Of a stretch of DNA of 64,000 bases, positions 1 through 9,176 are shown piece by piece. Source of the stretch: Streptoalloteichus hindustanus (GTDB taxonomy: Bacteria > Actinomycetota > Actinomycetes > Mycobacteriales > Pseudonocardiaceae). The notes under the pieces are model-generated. The model saw only the letters and a list, made by a program, of their open reading frames with translations, was not told where the DNA came from and searched no databases. The stretch covers positions 62,001-126,000 of the forward strand of contig NZ_FQVN01000003.1 of the NCBI RefSeq assembly GCF_900129375.1, read 5' to 3'. A program made the translations under genes and the position numbers. Position 1 is the stretch's first letter, and the number at the start of each line of letters is the position of its first letter.

Positions 1-548
1 AGCGGGTGCCCGCCCGGCAGCAACGCCACCAGCGAGTCGGACACCAGCGGCACGCGGACGAGGTCGGCGGTGTCGTCCCCGTCGTCGGCGTCGCCGGGGT
101 AGGAGAACGTCAGCGCGAGGTCGCACTCCCCCTCCCGCACCAGCCGCACCGACTCCGGCGGCTCGGCCTCGGTCAGCGACAGCCGGATGCCCGGGTGCCG
201 GGCCCGCATCGTCGCCGCCGCGCTGGGCACCATGGTCGCGCTCGCGCTCGGGAACGAGACCAGCCGGACGTGCCCCGACTGGAGGTTGGCCATCGCGGTG
301 AGCGTCGCCTCGGCGGCGGCCACGCCGCTGAGGATCGCCTGGGCGTGCCGCACCAGCTCCCGCCCCGCCTCGGTGAACACGATCCGCCGCCCCGCCCTGG
401 CCACCAGCGGCGTGCCGTAGCAGCGCTCCAGCGCCTTCATCTGCTGGCTGATCGCCGGCTGCGTGTAGCCGAGGTTCCGCGCGGCGGCGGAGTACGAGCC
501 GGTGCGCGCGATCTCCCGCAGCACGCGCAGGTGGCGGAGCTCCAACAT
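1..548 (-). CDS. LysR-family transcriptional regulator (3' end outside the window)
   Basis: The minus strand from the ATG at 548 stays open to the window edge, giving about 182 residues of a protein normally near 300. The N-terminus is a typical LysR winged helix-turn-helix (begins MLELRHLRVLREIARTGSYS, then TQPAISQQMKALE). The start of the substrate-binding domain follows (GHVRLVSFPSA near residue 95). The effector-domain C-terminus is missing only because the window ends. The gene is divergent from the cupin gene at 721, with 172 bp between, the usual arrangement of a LysR regulator and its target. That target link is inferred from position only. Confidence 0.9.
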   Translation of the reverse strand, partial: MLELRHLRVLREIARTGSYSAAARNLGYTQPAISQQMKALERCYGTPLVARAGRRIVFTEAGRELVRHAQAILSGVAAAEATLTAMANLQSGHVRLVSFPSASATMVPSAAATMRARHPGIRLSLTEAEPPESVRLVREGECDLALTFSYPGDADDGDDTADLVRVPLVSDSLVALLPGGHP

Positions 549-599
549 TCGTCAACCATTACCACGGCTTGGAGAGGGCGGCCCAGCCCGCACCCCGGC

Positions 600-626
600 T
601 AATAGGTCGCCCACCTGCTCCTATAA
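600..626. promoter_or_regulatory. Imperfect inverted repeat, possible LysR binding site
   Basis: TAATAGG and CCTATAA lie 13 bp apart in the intergenic region between the divergent LysR and cupin genes, with one mismatch between arms. It is more AT-rich than its surroundings. LysR-type regulators often bind such dyads; the role here is inferred. Confidence 0.3.
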
Positions 627-720
627 GCCGCGCTTGGGGAGGAGGAGGTGAAGGGTAATTGGACCGCGCGCGCGACGCGCCGCCATGCTCGGAGCCAGAA
701 CGCGGCGAACGGAGAGCGAA

Positions 721-1254
721 ATGCTGACCCCGGCGATGCGGGAGTTCGTGGCCGATCTGGAGCGAATGCATTCCGCTGATCTCGACCCGGAAGCCAGGGC
801 GGAACAGGCGGCGCGACGTCTCGGGGAACTGCTGCGGAACGAGAACGTCCTGGACGCTCGGCACATGGAGCCCGACCCGAAGGCATATCGGCAGCACCTG
901 GTCCACGTGGACCCCGAAGGCCGGTTCTCGGTGGTGGCGCTGGTGTGGCTGCCCGGCCAGGAGACGCCGGTGCACAGCCACGTCTGCTGGTGCGTGGTCG
1001 GCGTGCTCCGGGGGCGGGAGCACGAGGTGCGGTACCACTTCGACGCCGAGGCCGGCGTGCTCACCGAGACCGGAGCCGAGTGGAACGACCCGGGCGAGGT
1101 CTGCTGGCTGGTGCCGCCGGACGAGGACATCCACAAGGTCAGGAACTGCGGCGACGCGCTGGCCGTGTCGATCCACGTGTACGGCGCGAACATCGCCGAG
1201 CGGGGGACGAGCATCAACCGGGTCTACGACGAGCCGGTCCGCGCGCACGCCTGA
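721..1254 (+). CDS. Cysteine dioxygenase-like cupin protein
   Basis: A 177-residue single-domain cupin. The metal-site region reads PVHSHVCWCVVGVLRG (His85 and His87), with a further histidine in DIHKVRN (His138), the pattern of the cysteine dioxygenase family. That family uses non-haem iron to oxidise cysteine to cysteine sulfinate. ATG 721 is preferred over an in-frame ATG at 685, because GGAGAGCGA sits just upstream of 721 and the extra 12 residues look non-coding. It may serve sulfur-amino-acid catabolism, and the divergent LysR gene is its likely regulator. The exact substrate cannot be read from sequence; 3-mercaptopropionate dioxygenase is the main alternative. Confidence 0.8.
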   Translation: MLTPAMREFVADLERMHSADLDPEARAEQAARRLGELLRNENVLDARHMEPDPKAYRQHLVHVDPEGRFSVVALVWLPGQETPVHSHVCWCVVGVLRGREHEVRYHFDAEAGVLTETGAEWNDPGEVCWLVPPDEDIHKVRNCGDALAVSIHVYGANIAERGTSINRVYDEPVRAHA

Positions 1255-1443
1255 GCCCCCCCGGGCCGACGCCTCACCGGTTCGAGAGCGTCGGATCGCC
1301 TTGTCGGCGCAATATCGGCCCAACAACGTCACCCAGCGTCCGACAGCTCACCCCGAAAAGGGGATACGCCACTCGTGGCGAGGTCCGCCGTCAGGCGGAT
1401 AGAGTCAAGCCCTTCCGACCTGGCGCACGGAAGGTGAAGACCG

Positions 1444-2430
1444 GTGGTAGGGCGCTGCCTGGACGCGGCGGGATTGCGCGACCCCCGTCTGCGGTCCGCC
1501 TACGGGGAATGTTTTCGGATCGGCCGGGAACGCGACTGCGGATACCGCGCTCTCCTGTTCTGGTTACCGCCGGTCAAACGACCGTACTATTCCGCGCTCG
1601 GCGCGTTCATCACCTACACCGACGACATTCTGGACGACGTCCGGGTGAGCGTGGAGCTGCGCGCCGAGCGCTACGACCGGTGGCTGCGCCGGCTCGGCGC
1701 GGTGCTCGCCGGCCAGCCCACCGAGCCCGCCCGCTCCGAGCACGAGCGCCAGGGCGAGCTGCTGGCGCGGGCGTGGGCGCACACCATGCGGACCTGGGAC
1801 ATCCCGGAGGACGCCGTGCACGCCGCGCTGACGGCGTGGCGGGCGGACCTCGACGCCATCGAGTTCGCGACCTACGGCGAGTTCGAGCGGTACGTGCACG
1901 CCGTGTCGTCGACGACCGCGGGCTGGGCCAACACCATGCTGGAGCCGCGCAGCGAGGACGCCGCCCGGCTGCTCGTGCCGATCAGCGTCGCGCTGCAGCT
2001 CATCGACTGCGTGCACGACCTCGTGGAGGACCTGGCGCTCGGCCGGCTGTACCTGCCCCTGGAGGACCTCTACCGGTTCGACCTGGAGCGCATCGACCTG
2101 GAGCGGGCGGCCCGCGAGGGGCGGTGCCCGCCCGGCGTGCGGGCGCTGTTCCGCTTCCAGGCGGCCCGCGCGCGCCGGTTGGTCGAGCAGGGCTGGGGCT
2201 ACTGGGACCTGGTGCACCCCGCGAACCGGGAGTTCCCCTGGCTGTTCACCCACCTGTCCCTGCTGTTCCTGGACGAGCTGGAGCACGTCGACTTCGACGT
2301 GTTCGCCCCGACCGGGTGGCGGGACACCGCGCGCCGCGTCCGCGTGGTCGCCCGGTCCTACCTGCGTGCCGTGTGGTCGCGGCGGGCCGGCGCGTTCGGC
2401 CGCCCCACGCCCACCTCGGCGGGGTCGTGA
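1444..2430 (+). CDS. Squalene/phytoene synthase family protein
   Basis: The 328-residue protein has the two aspartate-rich elements of head-to-head prenyl synthases. DDILDD lies at residues 60-65, and DLVEDLALGRLYLP begins near residue 192, matching the family pattern D-x-x-ED-x-x-x-GR-x-YLP. These bind the Mg-diphosphates of two prenyl substrates. Length is normal for the family. The GTG start follows GGAAGGTGAAGA. The isomerase gene at 3272 would supply substrate. No phytoene desaturase, cyclase or prenyltransferase is seen nearby, so the product (squalene, phytoene or another condensation product) is unknown. The central region is divergent, so a specialised terpene role is possible. Confidence 0.8.
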   Translation: MVGRCLDAAGLRDPRLRSAYGECFRIGRERDCGYRALLFWLPPVKRPYYSALGAFITYTDDILDDVRVSVELRAERYDRWLRRLGAVLAGQPTEPARSEHERQGELLARAWAHTMRTWDIPEDAVHAALTAWRADLDAIEFATYGEFERYVHAVSSTTAGWANTMLEPRSEDAARLLVPISVALQLIDCVHDLVEDLALGRLYLPLEDLYRFDLERIDLERAAREGRCPPGVRALFRFQAARARRLVEQGWGYWDLVHPANREFPWLFTHLSLLFLDELEHVDFDVFAPTGWRDTARRVRVVARSYLRAVWSRRAGAFGRPTPTSAGS

Positions 2431-2506
2431 GGCGCACGCCAGGCGGTCCGGCGGGCCCATCCCCTGTCCACAGTGGACATTCATGCCGGCGGGTCGGACG
2501 TCCTCG

Positions 2507-2920
2507 TCAGAACCCCGCGACGTGGCTCGGGTCGTCACAGGTGACCGGGGTGCGGGCCTCGGCGCGCAGGGTCACGGCCGGACCGGACCTCGTGCGCACC
2601 GTCTGCCAGATCGAGTCGCCCCTGCTGGCCACGATCAGGTTCGTCACGTGCCAGTACTCCATGGCGTCCTCGTCGTCGAAGTCGACGACCCGCCGGTCGT
2701 TCGGCGGCACCACCGGCAGGTCGGCCGCCCTGGCCTCCAGCTCCCCGCCCAGCCAGTTCGCGACCTCGTCGGGGCTGTGCAGCACGACGTAGCGCCGGCT
2801 GCCCTCCACGAAACCGTGCCAGTGCACGCAGTCCTCGACCCACGTCGACTCGATCGCCCGGGTGTGCAGCGGGGGCCACGGCGGAACGAACTCGGGATAT
2901 CCGTCCACGCGAGGTTGCAT
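2507..2920 (-). CDS. Conserved hypothetical protein, 137 aa
   Basis: A soluble acidic protein with no recognised domain. It is rich in W, H and D (WVEDCVHWHGF, EYWHVTN) and has no signal peptide or membrane segment. Codon use fits the neighbouring genes. It lies on the opposite strand between the prenyl synthase and the isomerase gene, so it is not in an operon with them. The ATG at 2920 has only a weak ribosome site. The 351 bp between it and the isomerase start hold a copy of the GTCCAC-T-GTGGAC palindrome at 3146-3158 and no other gene. Confidence 0.6.
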   Translation of the reverse strand: MQPRVDGYPEFVPPWPPLHTRAIESTWVEDCVHWHGFVEGSRRYVVLHSPDEVANWLGGELEARAADLPVVPPNDRRVVDFDDEDAMEYWHVTNLIVASRGDSIWQTVRTRSGPAVTLRAEARTPVTCDDPSHVAGF

Positions 2921-3271
2921 CGGTCACCGGCCGGGTCGGGTGAAGCCCGGACCGGGGAAGATCGCCCAGGTGTCGGCGACCGGTGCGGACGACGGCGGCG
3001 GCCGGACCGCGCCGGATCGACGCGCCGTCACCGCCGGCTCGACCGCCCCGGTGCGGCCGGCCAACGCCCGGCGCAACGCCTCGTGGCGGGGCGCGTCCGC
3101 CGGAGCCGAGCGGGAGCCGCACAGCGCCGGAGCCGCCGACATTTGGTCCACTGTGGACACCAGCGCCCTGACCGGCGGAGCGGGCGTCCGCCGAGTGGCA
3201 GAACGGCGGCCACGCGGCGTAACCTCCGGCCGCTGGGTCGCCCACTGTCCACCGAGGCCGAGGAGGTCGCC

Positions 3272-3811
3272 GTGTCCGCTGCCACCCCACCCGAGCGGGT
3301 GGTGCTGCTGGACGAGCACCGACGTCCGGTCGGCACGGCGGACAAGCGGGAGGTCCACCACACCCGCACCCCGCTGCACCTGGCCTTCTCCTGCTACGTC
3401 TTCGACGGGCGCGGCAACGTGCTGGTGACCCGCAGGGCGCTGGCCAAGCGCACCTGGCCGGGCGTGTGGACCAACTCCTTCTGCGGCCACCCCGCGCCCG
3501 GCGAGGCCCTGCCCGACGCGGTGCGCCGCCGCGCCCGGCACGAGCTCGGCCTCGACCTGGCCGGCGTCGAGCTGGTGCTCCCCGACTTCGCCTACCAGGC
3601 CACCGCCCCGGACGGCACGGTGGAGAACGAGTTCTGCCCCGTCTTCCGGGCCGACGCCGCCGGCGATCCGCTCGCCAACCCGGACGAGGTCCTGGAGTGG
3701 CGGTGGATCCCCTGGCCCGAGCTGGCCGCGCTGGGCAGGGTCGCGCCGTGGACGCTCAGCCCGTGGGCCGCCGAGCAGCTTCCGCTGCTGGCCGAGGCGT
3801 TCGCCGACTGA
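3272..3811 (+). CDS. idi: Isopentenyl-diphosphate delta-isomerase, type 1
   Basis: A 179-residue Nudix-fold isomerase interconverting IPP and DMAPP. Hallmarks are TNSFCGHP with the catalytic Cys at residue 71, and ENEFCPVF with the catalytic Glu near residue 118-120. R-rich LVTRRALAKRTWPGVW precedes the first motif, as in the family. GTG 3272 is chosen because AGGAGGT sits five bases upstream and the family begins near this point; the long upstream open frame is spurious. Together with the prenyl synthase at 1444 it suggests a small terpenoid supply locus. The enzyme is cytosolic and needs Mg and Zn. Confidence 0.93.
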   Translation: MSAATPPERVVLLDEHRRPVGTADKREVHHTRTPLHLAFSCYVFDGRGNVLVTRRALAKRTWPGVWTNSFCGHPAPGEALPDAVRRRARHELGLDLAGVELVLPDFAYQATAPDGTVENEFCPVFRADAAGDPLANPDEVLEWRWIPWPELAALGRVAPWTLSPWAAEQLPLLAEAFAD

Positions 3812-3841
3812 CAGCACCGCCAGGGGGCCACCCGGCGACCG

Positions 3842-4555
3842 TCAGGGACGCACGAGGTCGTCCAGCGCCGAGCGCCACAGGAACTCCGACAGGTCGGCCT
3901 CGGTCGGCGTCTGGTCACCCACCACGTCCCACAGGCAGGCGCACGAGGACAGCCCGCTGTCCAGGACGCACAGGACGACGCCCATCGCCCGCACCGCACT
4001 GGCCGTGGCCGTCACCCCGGCCCTGCCGGGCACCGCGATGTGCTCGGCCACCCGCGCGACCGCGAACCGCTCCAGCGTCGAGTTGCGCCGGAGCCGCAGC
4101 GCCTGTCGCACGACCGTGGCCGTGGCGACCCGCCGCCGGGGCCGCAGGCCCACCAGCACCCTGGCGACCAGCGCGAGCCGGCGGCAGCACGGCGCGCTCG
4201 GACCGGAGCGCAGGGTCTCCCAGATCGGGGCGCCGACCACGGCGACGAAGCGCTGGTGCGCGGCGCGGCGCCAGGCCACGCTCGCCGCTCGTTCCGCCAC
4301 CGTGACGACACGGAACCGGTGCAGGTCGACCACGCCGTTCGTCGGCGTCGTCGGGGCTGTCGGCGGGCCGACACCGTTCGCCGACACCACGGTCGCCGGG
4401 GACGGTGTGGCGGGTTCCTCGCCGGAACCAGCCCCGGAACCAGCGCCGGCCTCGGCGTCGAGCTGGGCGTGGAGATGACAACGGCCCGTCGCCGGCGTCA
4501 CCCGCCGGCGGCAAGGCCAACCCTTTCGGGTCGGGGCCTCGCACAGGTGCACCAC
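3842..4555 (-). CDS. Hypothetical protein with a Cys/His-rich N-terminal motif, 237 aa
   Basis: From the GTG at 4555 the product opens with a short Cys/His cluster, C-E-A-P-T-R-K-G-W-P-C-R-R-R-V then C-H-L-H. This resembles a small motif common in actinobacterial proteins of unknown role. An Ala/Gly/Pro/Thr linker follows, then a helical Arg-rich C-terminal half ending with SSCACLWDVVGD. The open frame continues upstream to 4963, but that part lacks coding character, so a start at 4555 or 4552 is proposed without a strong ribosome site. Function is unknown. The Cys/His cluster could bind zinc. Confidence 0.5.
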   Translation of the reverse strand: MVHLCEAPTRKGWPCRRRVTPATGRCHLHAQLDAEAGAGSGAGSGEEPATPSPATVVSANGVGPPTAPTTPTNGVVDLHRFRVVTVAERAASVAWRRAAHQRFVAVVGAPIWETLRSGPSAPCCRRLALVARVLVGLRPRRRVATATVVRQALRLRRNSTLERFAVARVAEHIAVPGRAGVTATASAVRAMGVVLCVLDSGLSSCACLWDVVGDQTPTEADLSEFLWRSALDDLVRP

Positions 4556-4961
4556 CGCATGGTCGCACCGCGTGGCGTCGCCGTCATGTGCCGAACGTCG
4601 GCGAAAGGGGAGCAATCCGGGACTGGCGGCCACGCCGGCGGGCGTTCCCCCGTTCGCCGGCTGGCGCGGGCGCCGCCGGTCGTGATCAACCCGGTCAGGC
4701 CCGGACAACGCTGGTCCCGGGACCGCCGGCGACCGCCCCCGGCAGGGAAATGCGGGGCGAACCGAACACGAACAGTGGTGAACGTTGGGCCAGCCGGGAG
4801 CCGCGATCTCACCCCTTCCAGCGCCACCACCCTGCGTAACGAACCGAGCGCAATGGTTGAGAATGTGATGTGCATCGCAGAACCTCACGGCGGTGCGGTG
4901 GACGCGCCGGGACCCCGCGAGCCGGGGCAGCCCGACCGACGAGAAGGGAAGCGACAAGGCC

Positions 4962-5231
4962 ATGTCCGCTCAGCAGTGGTCGACCCAGTGGTACGCGTTC
5001 AGCGCCGGCTCCACCGGGATCACGGGCGAGCCCCGGCGCGGGTGGGAGCCGGTCGCGGTCCAGGACTCCGTCGACCCGCTGACGCGGTGGGTGAGCCGGA
5101 CCGCCACGGACGCCCCGGCCGTCGTCGAGGACACGACCCAGCTGTGGGAGACGCGGAACGCGTTCTTCACCGCGTGGGCGCGCACGAACACGTGGGGCGG
5201 CTTCACCACCGCTCTCAGCCCGCGCCGCTGA
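4962..5231 (+). CDS. Small hypothetical protein, 89 aa
   Basis: The ATG at 4962 follows GAAGGGAAG. The product is hydrophilic and rich in Trp, Thr and Ser (MSAQQWSTQWYAFSAGSTG at its start, WARTNTWGGF near its end). It has no membrane segment or recognised domain. It is divergent from the gene ending at 3842. The roughly 400 bp between the two starts show no other gene. No function is proposed. Confidence 0.5.
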   Translation: MSAQQWSTQWYAFSAGSTGITGEPRRGWEPVAVQDSVDPLTRWVSRTATDAPAVVEDTTQLWETRNAFFTAWARTNTWGGFTTALSPRR

Positions 5232-6024
5232 CCACCCGACCAGCTTCGCCGGCACCGCGAACCACCAACCAGCCGGCGGAGAAACTGATCTTGGGCGCCG
5301 GCCGTCCCCGCCGCACCGCGCCGGAGGGGCGAGCGGGGATGGCCGGCGCCAAACCGCGACGCGTTGTCGTTCCGCGGAGCGCAGATCGTGCCCCCCACAA
5401 CGAGCACGACGCCGACCCGGCGCTGGTCACGATCTCAGCGATCCCCGCGGAGCCGGTAGTCGGCACCACCTGATCTCCATCGCCCCCGGCAGCCCCTTGG
5501 CTGCCACGCTCACCACGCCGTGGTCGAACACTGCCGCGGACGCTTTCCTGTCCGCCCCGTCGCCGCCGGGTGCGCGACCGGCGAAGCCTCTACCACTTCC
5601 CGCACCATGATCGACAAAAAACGCCCGTTCGTGGAGCCAGTTGTCCACAGGCGTCGGAGTTGTCCCCAGCTCCGCGCTGGTCCCTGGGTTCGTGGGCGGT
5701 GACTGGATAGGCTGGAGCAGGGCTCGCCCCCCAGGGCGGGTGGGGGCTGTCCTCGTGGAGTGGGCGGATCGCCCGGCCCGAGCGGTTCCGCGCCGTCGTC
5801 ACGATGGCGAAACCCGCCAACGCCGGACAACGCCGTCGGGATTCACCGACGACGCCCGCGCCGGTGGAGCCGACCGTCCACTTCGGACTCATGTCGTGGC
5901 CTGCCGGGATCCCGGTAACAGAATCCCGGCAGCACCACGGACATCCGGGCGGACAGCCGGACAAGTTGATCGCAGGGCGCTGCGCCATCTGGCCGAAGGC
6001 CTTGGCGCCAGCGGGTTCCGCTCC
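5232..6024. other. Long intergenic region with no recognised gene
   Basis: About 790 bp. Open frames here are short, Arg/Pro-rich and lack ribosome sites. Two DnaA-box-like 9-mers occur (TTGTCCACA at 5641, TTGTCCCCA at 5660). A GC-rich hairpin-prone stretch lies near 5725-5750. There is no clear terminator or coding signal. Confidence 0.5.
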
Positions 6025-7794
6025 TCAGACGAGCTTGCGGACGCGCAGAGTGCGCAGGCGGTTCAACGCCGCCGCGACCTCGTGCCGACGCGGCACCACG
6101 AAGTCGTCCAGTGTCCGCTCCGCCAACACCGACACGCCGTCCGCGCCGAGGTCCGCGTCGAGCCGGTCCAGGACCTCGGCCAGCGTGGCCGTCCCGTCGA
6201 GGTGGCCGGCCCGCACGCAGCGCAGGATCGCCAGCCCGATCCCGGTGACCTGGCTGGGGTCCACGACCTGCTCGACCGCCCGCAGGTCCACATCGGTCTC
6301 GCCGAGGGTCAGCGCGTCCCGCCCCCTGGCCCGGACCCGGACCCGGCCGCCCGACTCGGCCTCGACCGAGTCGGGATCGGGTACCCGCCGCCGGGGACTG
6401 CCGAACCCCGCGCTCTCGACGTGCCGGCCGGTCGGGGTGGCGGCCACCTCCCTGGCCCGCTCGGTGACCTCGACCGGGCGGTAGGCGTCCATCATCACCA
6501 CCCGGTCGGCCACGTCCAGGTAGTCGCCGGAGCCACCCACCACGAGCACCGTGGACACGCCGTGCTGCCGGTGCAGCGGCCGGACCAGGTCCACGAACGG
6601 CGTGAGCGGTTCCCTGTCCTTGGCCACCAACGCCTGCATCCGCGCGTCCCGGATCATCAGGTTGGTCGCGGCGGTGTCCTCGTCGACCAGCAGCACCCGG
6701 GCGCCCGCCTCCACCGCCTCCACGATCGACGCGGCCTGCGAGGTCGAGCCGGACGCGTTGTCGGTGGAGAAGTCGGTGGTGTCGGCGCCGGTGGGCAGGT
6801 GCGCGACGAACGGGCTGACGTCCACCCTGGTCACCCGCCGGCCGTCCTCGGCGCGGATCTTCACCGTGTCCGGCAGGGACACGACCAGCTCGCGCCCGTC
6901 CCCCGGCACGTGGTCGTAGACCCCCTTCTCCAGCGCGCGCAGGAGCGTGGACTTGCCGTGGAAACCACCGCCCACCACCAGCGACACGCCCTCCGGCACG
7001 CCCATGCCGGTCACCCGGCCCCGGTGCGGCAGCTCCACCTCGACCCGCAGCGACTCCGGAGACGCGAAGGGCACGCCGCCGCCGGGCAGCGGCCGGTCGT
7101 CCACACCGCTGCGGCGCGGCAGCACCGCGCCGTCGGCCACGAACGCCACCAGGCCCAGTTCCGGCAGGGCGCGCCGCAGCGCGTCGGTGTCCTCGACGGA
7201 GTCGACGAACGCCCGCGCCTCGCCCTGGTCCAGGGCCGCCCAGCGCAGCCCCTCGGCGACCGCCGCGGGCAGCTCGCGGCAGAGCATCCGCTCCGCGGCC
7301 CGGCCGTCGATCACCCGGCCCCGCCCCGGCAGGTCCATGCCGAGCCGGAGCACCACCCGGCCGTCCTCGACCCGGCAGGAGGAGCGGTCCAGCACCTCCT
7401 GGCCGCCCACGTCGAGCCGGAAGCCGTGCTCGGGCAGCAGCCGGCCGACCTGGCGCACCAGGTAGCCGGCCAGGGCGCGGGCCCGCACGGGGGTGCGCCA
7501 CAGGTCCTCGGGCAGCTCGGCGACCTCGGCCGGCACCACGACGGCGAGCCGGCTCGGCGGGGCGTAGGGGTCGGCCTGGACTCTGGCCACCTCCAGGACG
7601 TGGCCGGGGAACCGCCACCGGCCGGTCAGTCCCCGGTACTGCCCGTACCGCCCGCCGTCGAGCCGACGCAGCTCGTCGGCCAACGCGGTGTGGTCCCCGC
7701 CGCCGCGCTCCCCGGTCACCGGGCCGGTCGACGCGCTGTCCCTTCGGGGCGCGCCCGGCCGGCGGCCACGCGCTCCCCAGCCACGATTCGTCAC
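6025..7794 (-). CDS. ABC-class ATPase of unknown role (PF09818-like)
   Basis: Reads as the 'predicted ATPase of the ABC class' family. A conserved N-terminus (YGQYRGLTGRWRF, then QADPYAPPSRLAV) is followed by a Walker A loop GGGFHGKST near residues 275-283. An ABC-signature-like stretch FSTDNASGSTSQ and a Walker B LLVDEDTAATN come next. The soluble product of about 589 residues has no membrane domain, so it is not a transporter subunit. GTG 7794 is the likely start; GTG 7719 is an alternative closer to the conserved core. Nucleic-acid or RNP remodelling has been suggested for the family, but its role is unproven. It stands alone on its strand. Confidence 0.8.
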   Translation of the reverse strand: MTNRGWGARGRRPGAPRRDSASTGPVTGERGGGDHTALADELRRLDGGRYGQYRGLTGRWRFPGHVLEVARVQADPYAPPSRLAVVVPAEVAELPEDLWRTPVRARALAGYLVRQVGRLLPEHGFRLDVGGQEVLDRSSCRVEDGRVVLRLGMDLPGRGRVIDGRAAERMLCRELPAAVAEGLRWAALDQGEARAFVDSVEDTDALRRALPELGLVAFVADGAVLPRRSGVDDRPLPGGGVPFASPESLRVEVELPHRGRVTGMGVPEGVSLVVGGGFHGKSTLLRALEKGVYDHVPGDGRELVVSLPDTVKIRAEDGRRVTRVDVSPFVAHLPTGADTTDFSTDNASGSTSQAASIVEAVEAGARVLLVDEDTAATNLMIRDARMQALVAKDREPLTPFVDLVRPLHRQHGVSTVLVVGGSGDYLDVADRVVMMDAYRPVEVTERAREVAATPTGRHVESAGFGSPRRRVPDPDSVEAESGGRVRVRARGRDALTLGETDVDLRAVEQVVDPSQVTGIGLAILRCVRAGHLDGTATLAEVLDRLDADLGADGVSVLAERTLDDFVVPRRHEVAAALNRLRTLRVRKLV

Positions 7795-8087
7795 GCCCCA
7801 GTAGTACTCGATGCGCGGAAACGGCCGCTCGGCCGGCCGGGCGGCGGACCCCCGAGCGTCCCCCAACGCCGTTCCATCCCGCCGCCCAGCCGTCCGGCCG
7901 GCGACGACCGGTGACCACCGCGATCCCCCGTCGGTGGCACGTCTGTCGCCGCCGAGGCGACAGTAGGGGACGGTGTGACCACCCTCCGAAAGTGGAGGGT
8001 GCGGGATACCCCCGATCGGCGGGACTCGGACGCGGTTCGGGGAGGGCGCGCGAACGAGCCGCGCGCCCTCCCCGGACCGAGTGATCA

Positions 8088-8828
8088 TCAGACGCCGGCG
8101 AGCTCCTGGACCCACTCGCGGAAGTGGGCCACATTGGCGTAGGTGGTGAACGACGAGCGGTCGCTGGTCGAGGCCACGCCGACCTGGTAGGTCTCCCCGT
8201 CGGAGCCCTCGGCGAACATCGGGCCGCCGGAGTCACCGCCGGCGGCGATGCCGTTCACGCGCCGGGCGCAGACGTTCGGGCCGCCGAGCTGGTTGCTGCA
8301 CTCCGGGTCGGTGACCCGGACGTCGGCGACCTTCAGGTACCGGGACTGGTAGTTGATCTCTCCACTGGAGACCTTGCGGGTGGCGCCCCACCCGTAGATC
8401 TTCACCGTCTGGCCCTCGCGGACGTCGTCCGGCTTGCCCAGCTTCGCGTACGTGGTGTCGACCTCGCGGTCGATGTTCACGAGCGCGAGGTCCACGTCAT
8501 CGCGGGTGTGGATGCCGCCGGGCTTGGCCTCGGCGTAGGTGCCGGCGGTCTGGTCGACGTTGCCGATCCGGAAGCTGAACGTGCCGGAGCCCTCGACGCA
8601 GTGCCGGGCGGTGAGGATCCAGTCCGGCGCGATGATCGACGCCGAGCACTGCTGCCGGCCGTTCAGGAACAGCCTGGCGGCCCACGGGCCGCTCTGGGCG
8701 TGTCCGCCGCCGATGATGTACGGCGTGGCCGACGGGCCGTCGGTCTCGGCCGTGGCGACCGGGGACCACGCCCCCAGCGACAGGGCCGCCGCGCCGGCGA
8801 GCGCGGTCAGGATGCGGGCGAAGCGCAT
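8088..8828 (-). CDS. Secreted trypsin-like serine protease (S1A)
   Basis: A 246-residue secreted protease with signal peptide at residues 1-28 and a propeptide. The mature N-terminus is IIGG near residue 38. The catalytic triad is complete: His76 in LTARHC, Asp113 in DVDLALV and Ser200 in GGDSGGP. Paired cysteines (CSASIIA...RHC, CSNQ...VCARR) fit chymotrypsin-fold disulfides. ATG 8828 follows GAGGAGGAGCA. It acts outside the cell, degrading protein or activating other exoenzymes. It is divergent from the LacI gene at 9177, which could regulate it, though nothing in the sequence proves this. Confidence 0.92.
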   Translation of the reverse strand: MRFARILTALAGAAALSLGAWSPVATAETDGPSATPYIIGGGHAQSGPWAARLFLNGRQQCSASIIAPDWILTARHCVEGSGTFSFRIGNVDQTAGTYAEAKPGGIHTRDDVDLALVNIDREVDTTYAKLGKPDDVREGQTVKIYGWGATRKVSSGEINYQSRYLKVADVRVTDPECSNQLGGPNVCARRVNGIAAGGDSGGPMFAEGSDGETYQVGVASTSDRSSFTTYANVAHFREWVQELAGV

Positions 8829-9176
8829 TGCTCCTCCTCGTGAGGTCGACGCCGCGCGGCGTCGACTCGCAGGGGTTGAGGGAAGGTGCGCTCGGAGCAT
8901 GCGAGGAGCGCGGCGGGGTGTGACACCCGACGGAAGTCGGGCGGCATTCTGTGTATGCGGCCACCCGAACAGCCCAACGACGATCGACCGCCCGTGACGG
9001 ATCATGGACTTTTCGCCCGAGCGCCAACGTGATCGTCACGTCGGGTGGGGTGAGCCCGACGGACGCGACCGAAAGGCGTCGTGCCGGAGGTCCGGCGCCG
9101 GCCCGGCCGGCCAGCGGCCGGGTGCCCGCACCATGGCCCTACCGCCCCGGCCGGCGACGGGGCAAGCTCTACGCCC
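8829..9176. other. Divergent intergenic region with a small hairpin
   Basis: Lies between the protease and LacI starts. It holds CCCGAC-GGAA-GTCGGG at 8926-8941, a perfect 6-bp stem-loop that may be an operator or a leader hairpin of the protease mRNA. No coding sequence was recognised. Confidence 0.35.

Noticed and set aside
4556-4963. Upstream extension of the gene at 3842
   Set aside because: The frame is open, but codon positions show no GC3 bias and the added residues look random.
5641-5668. Chromosomal replication origin
   Set aside because: Two DnaA-like boxes only; dnaA, dnaN and a box cluster are absent.
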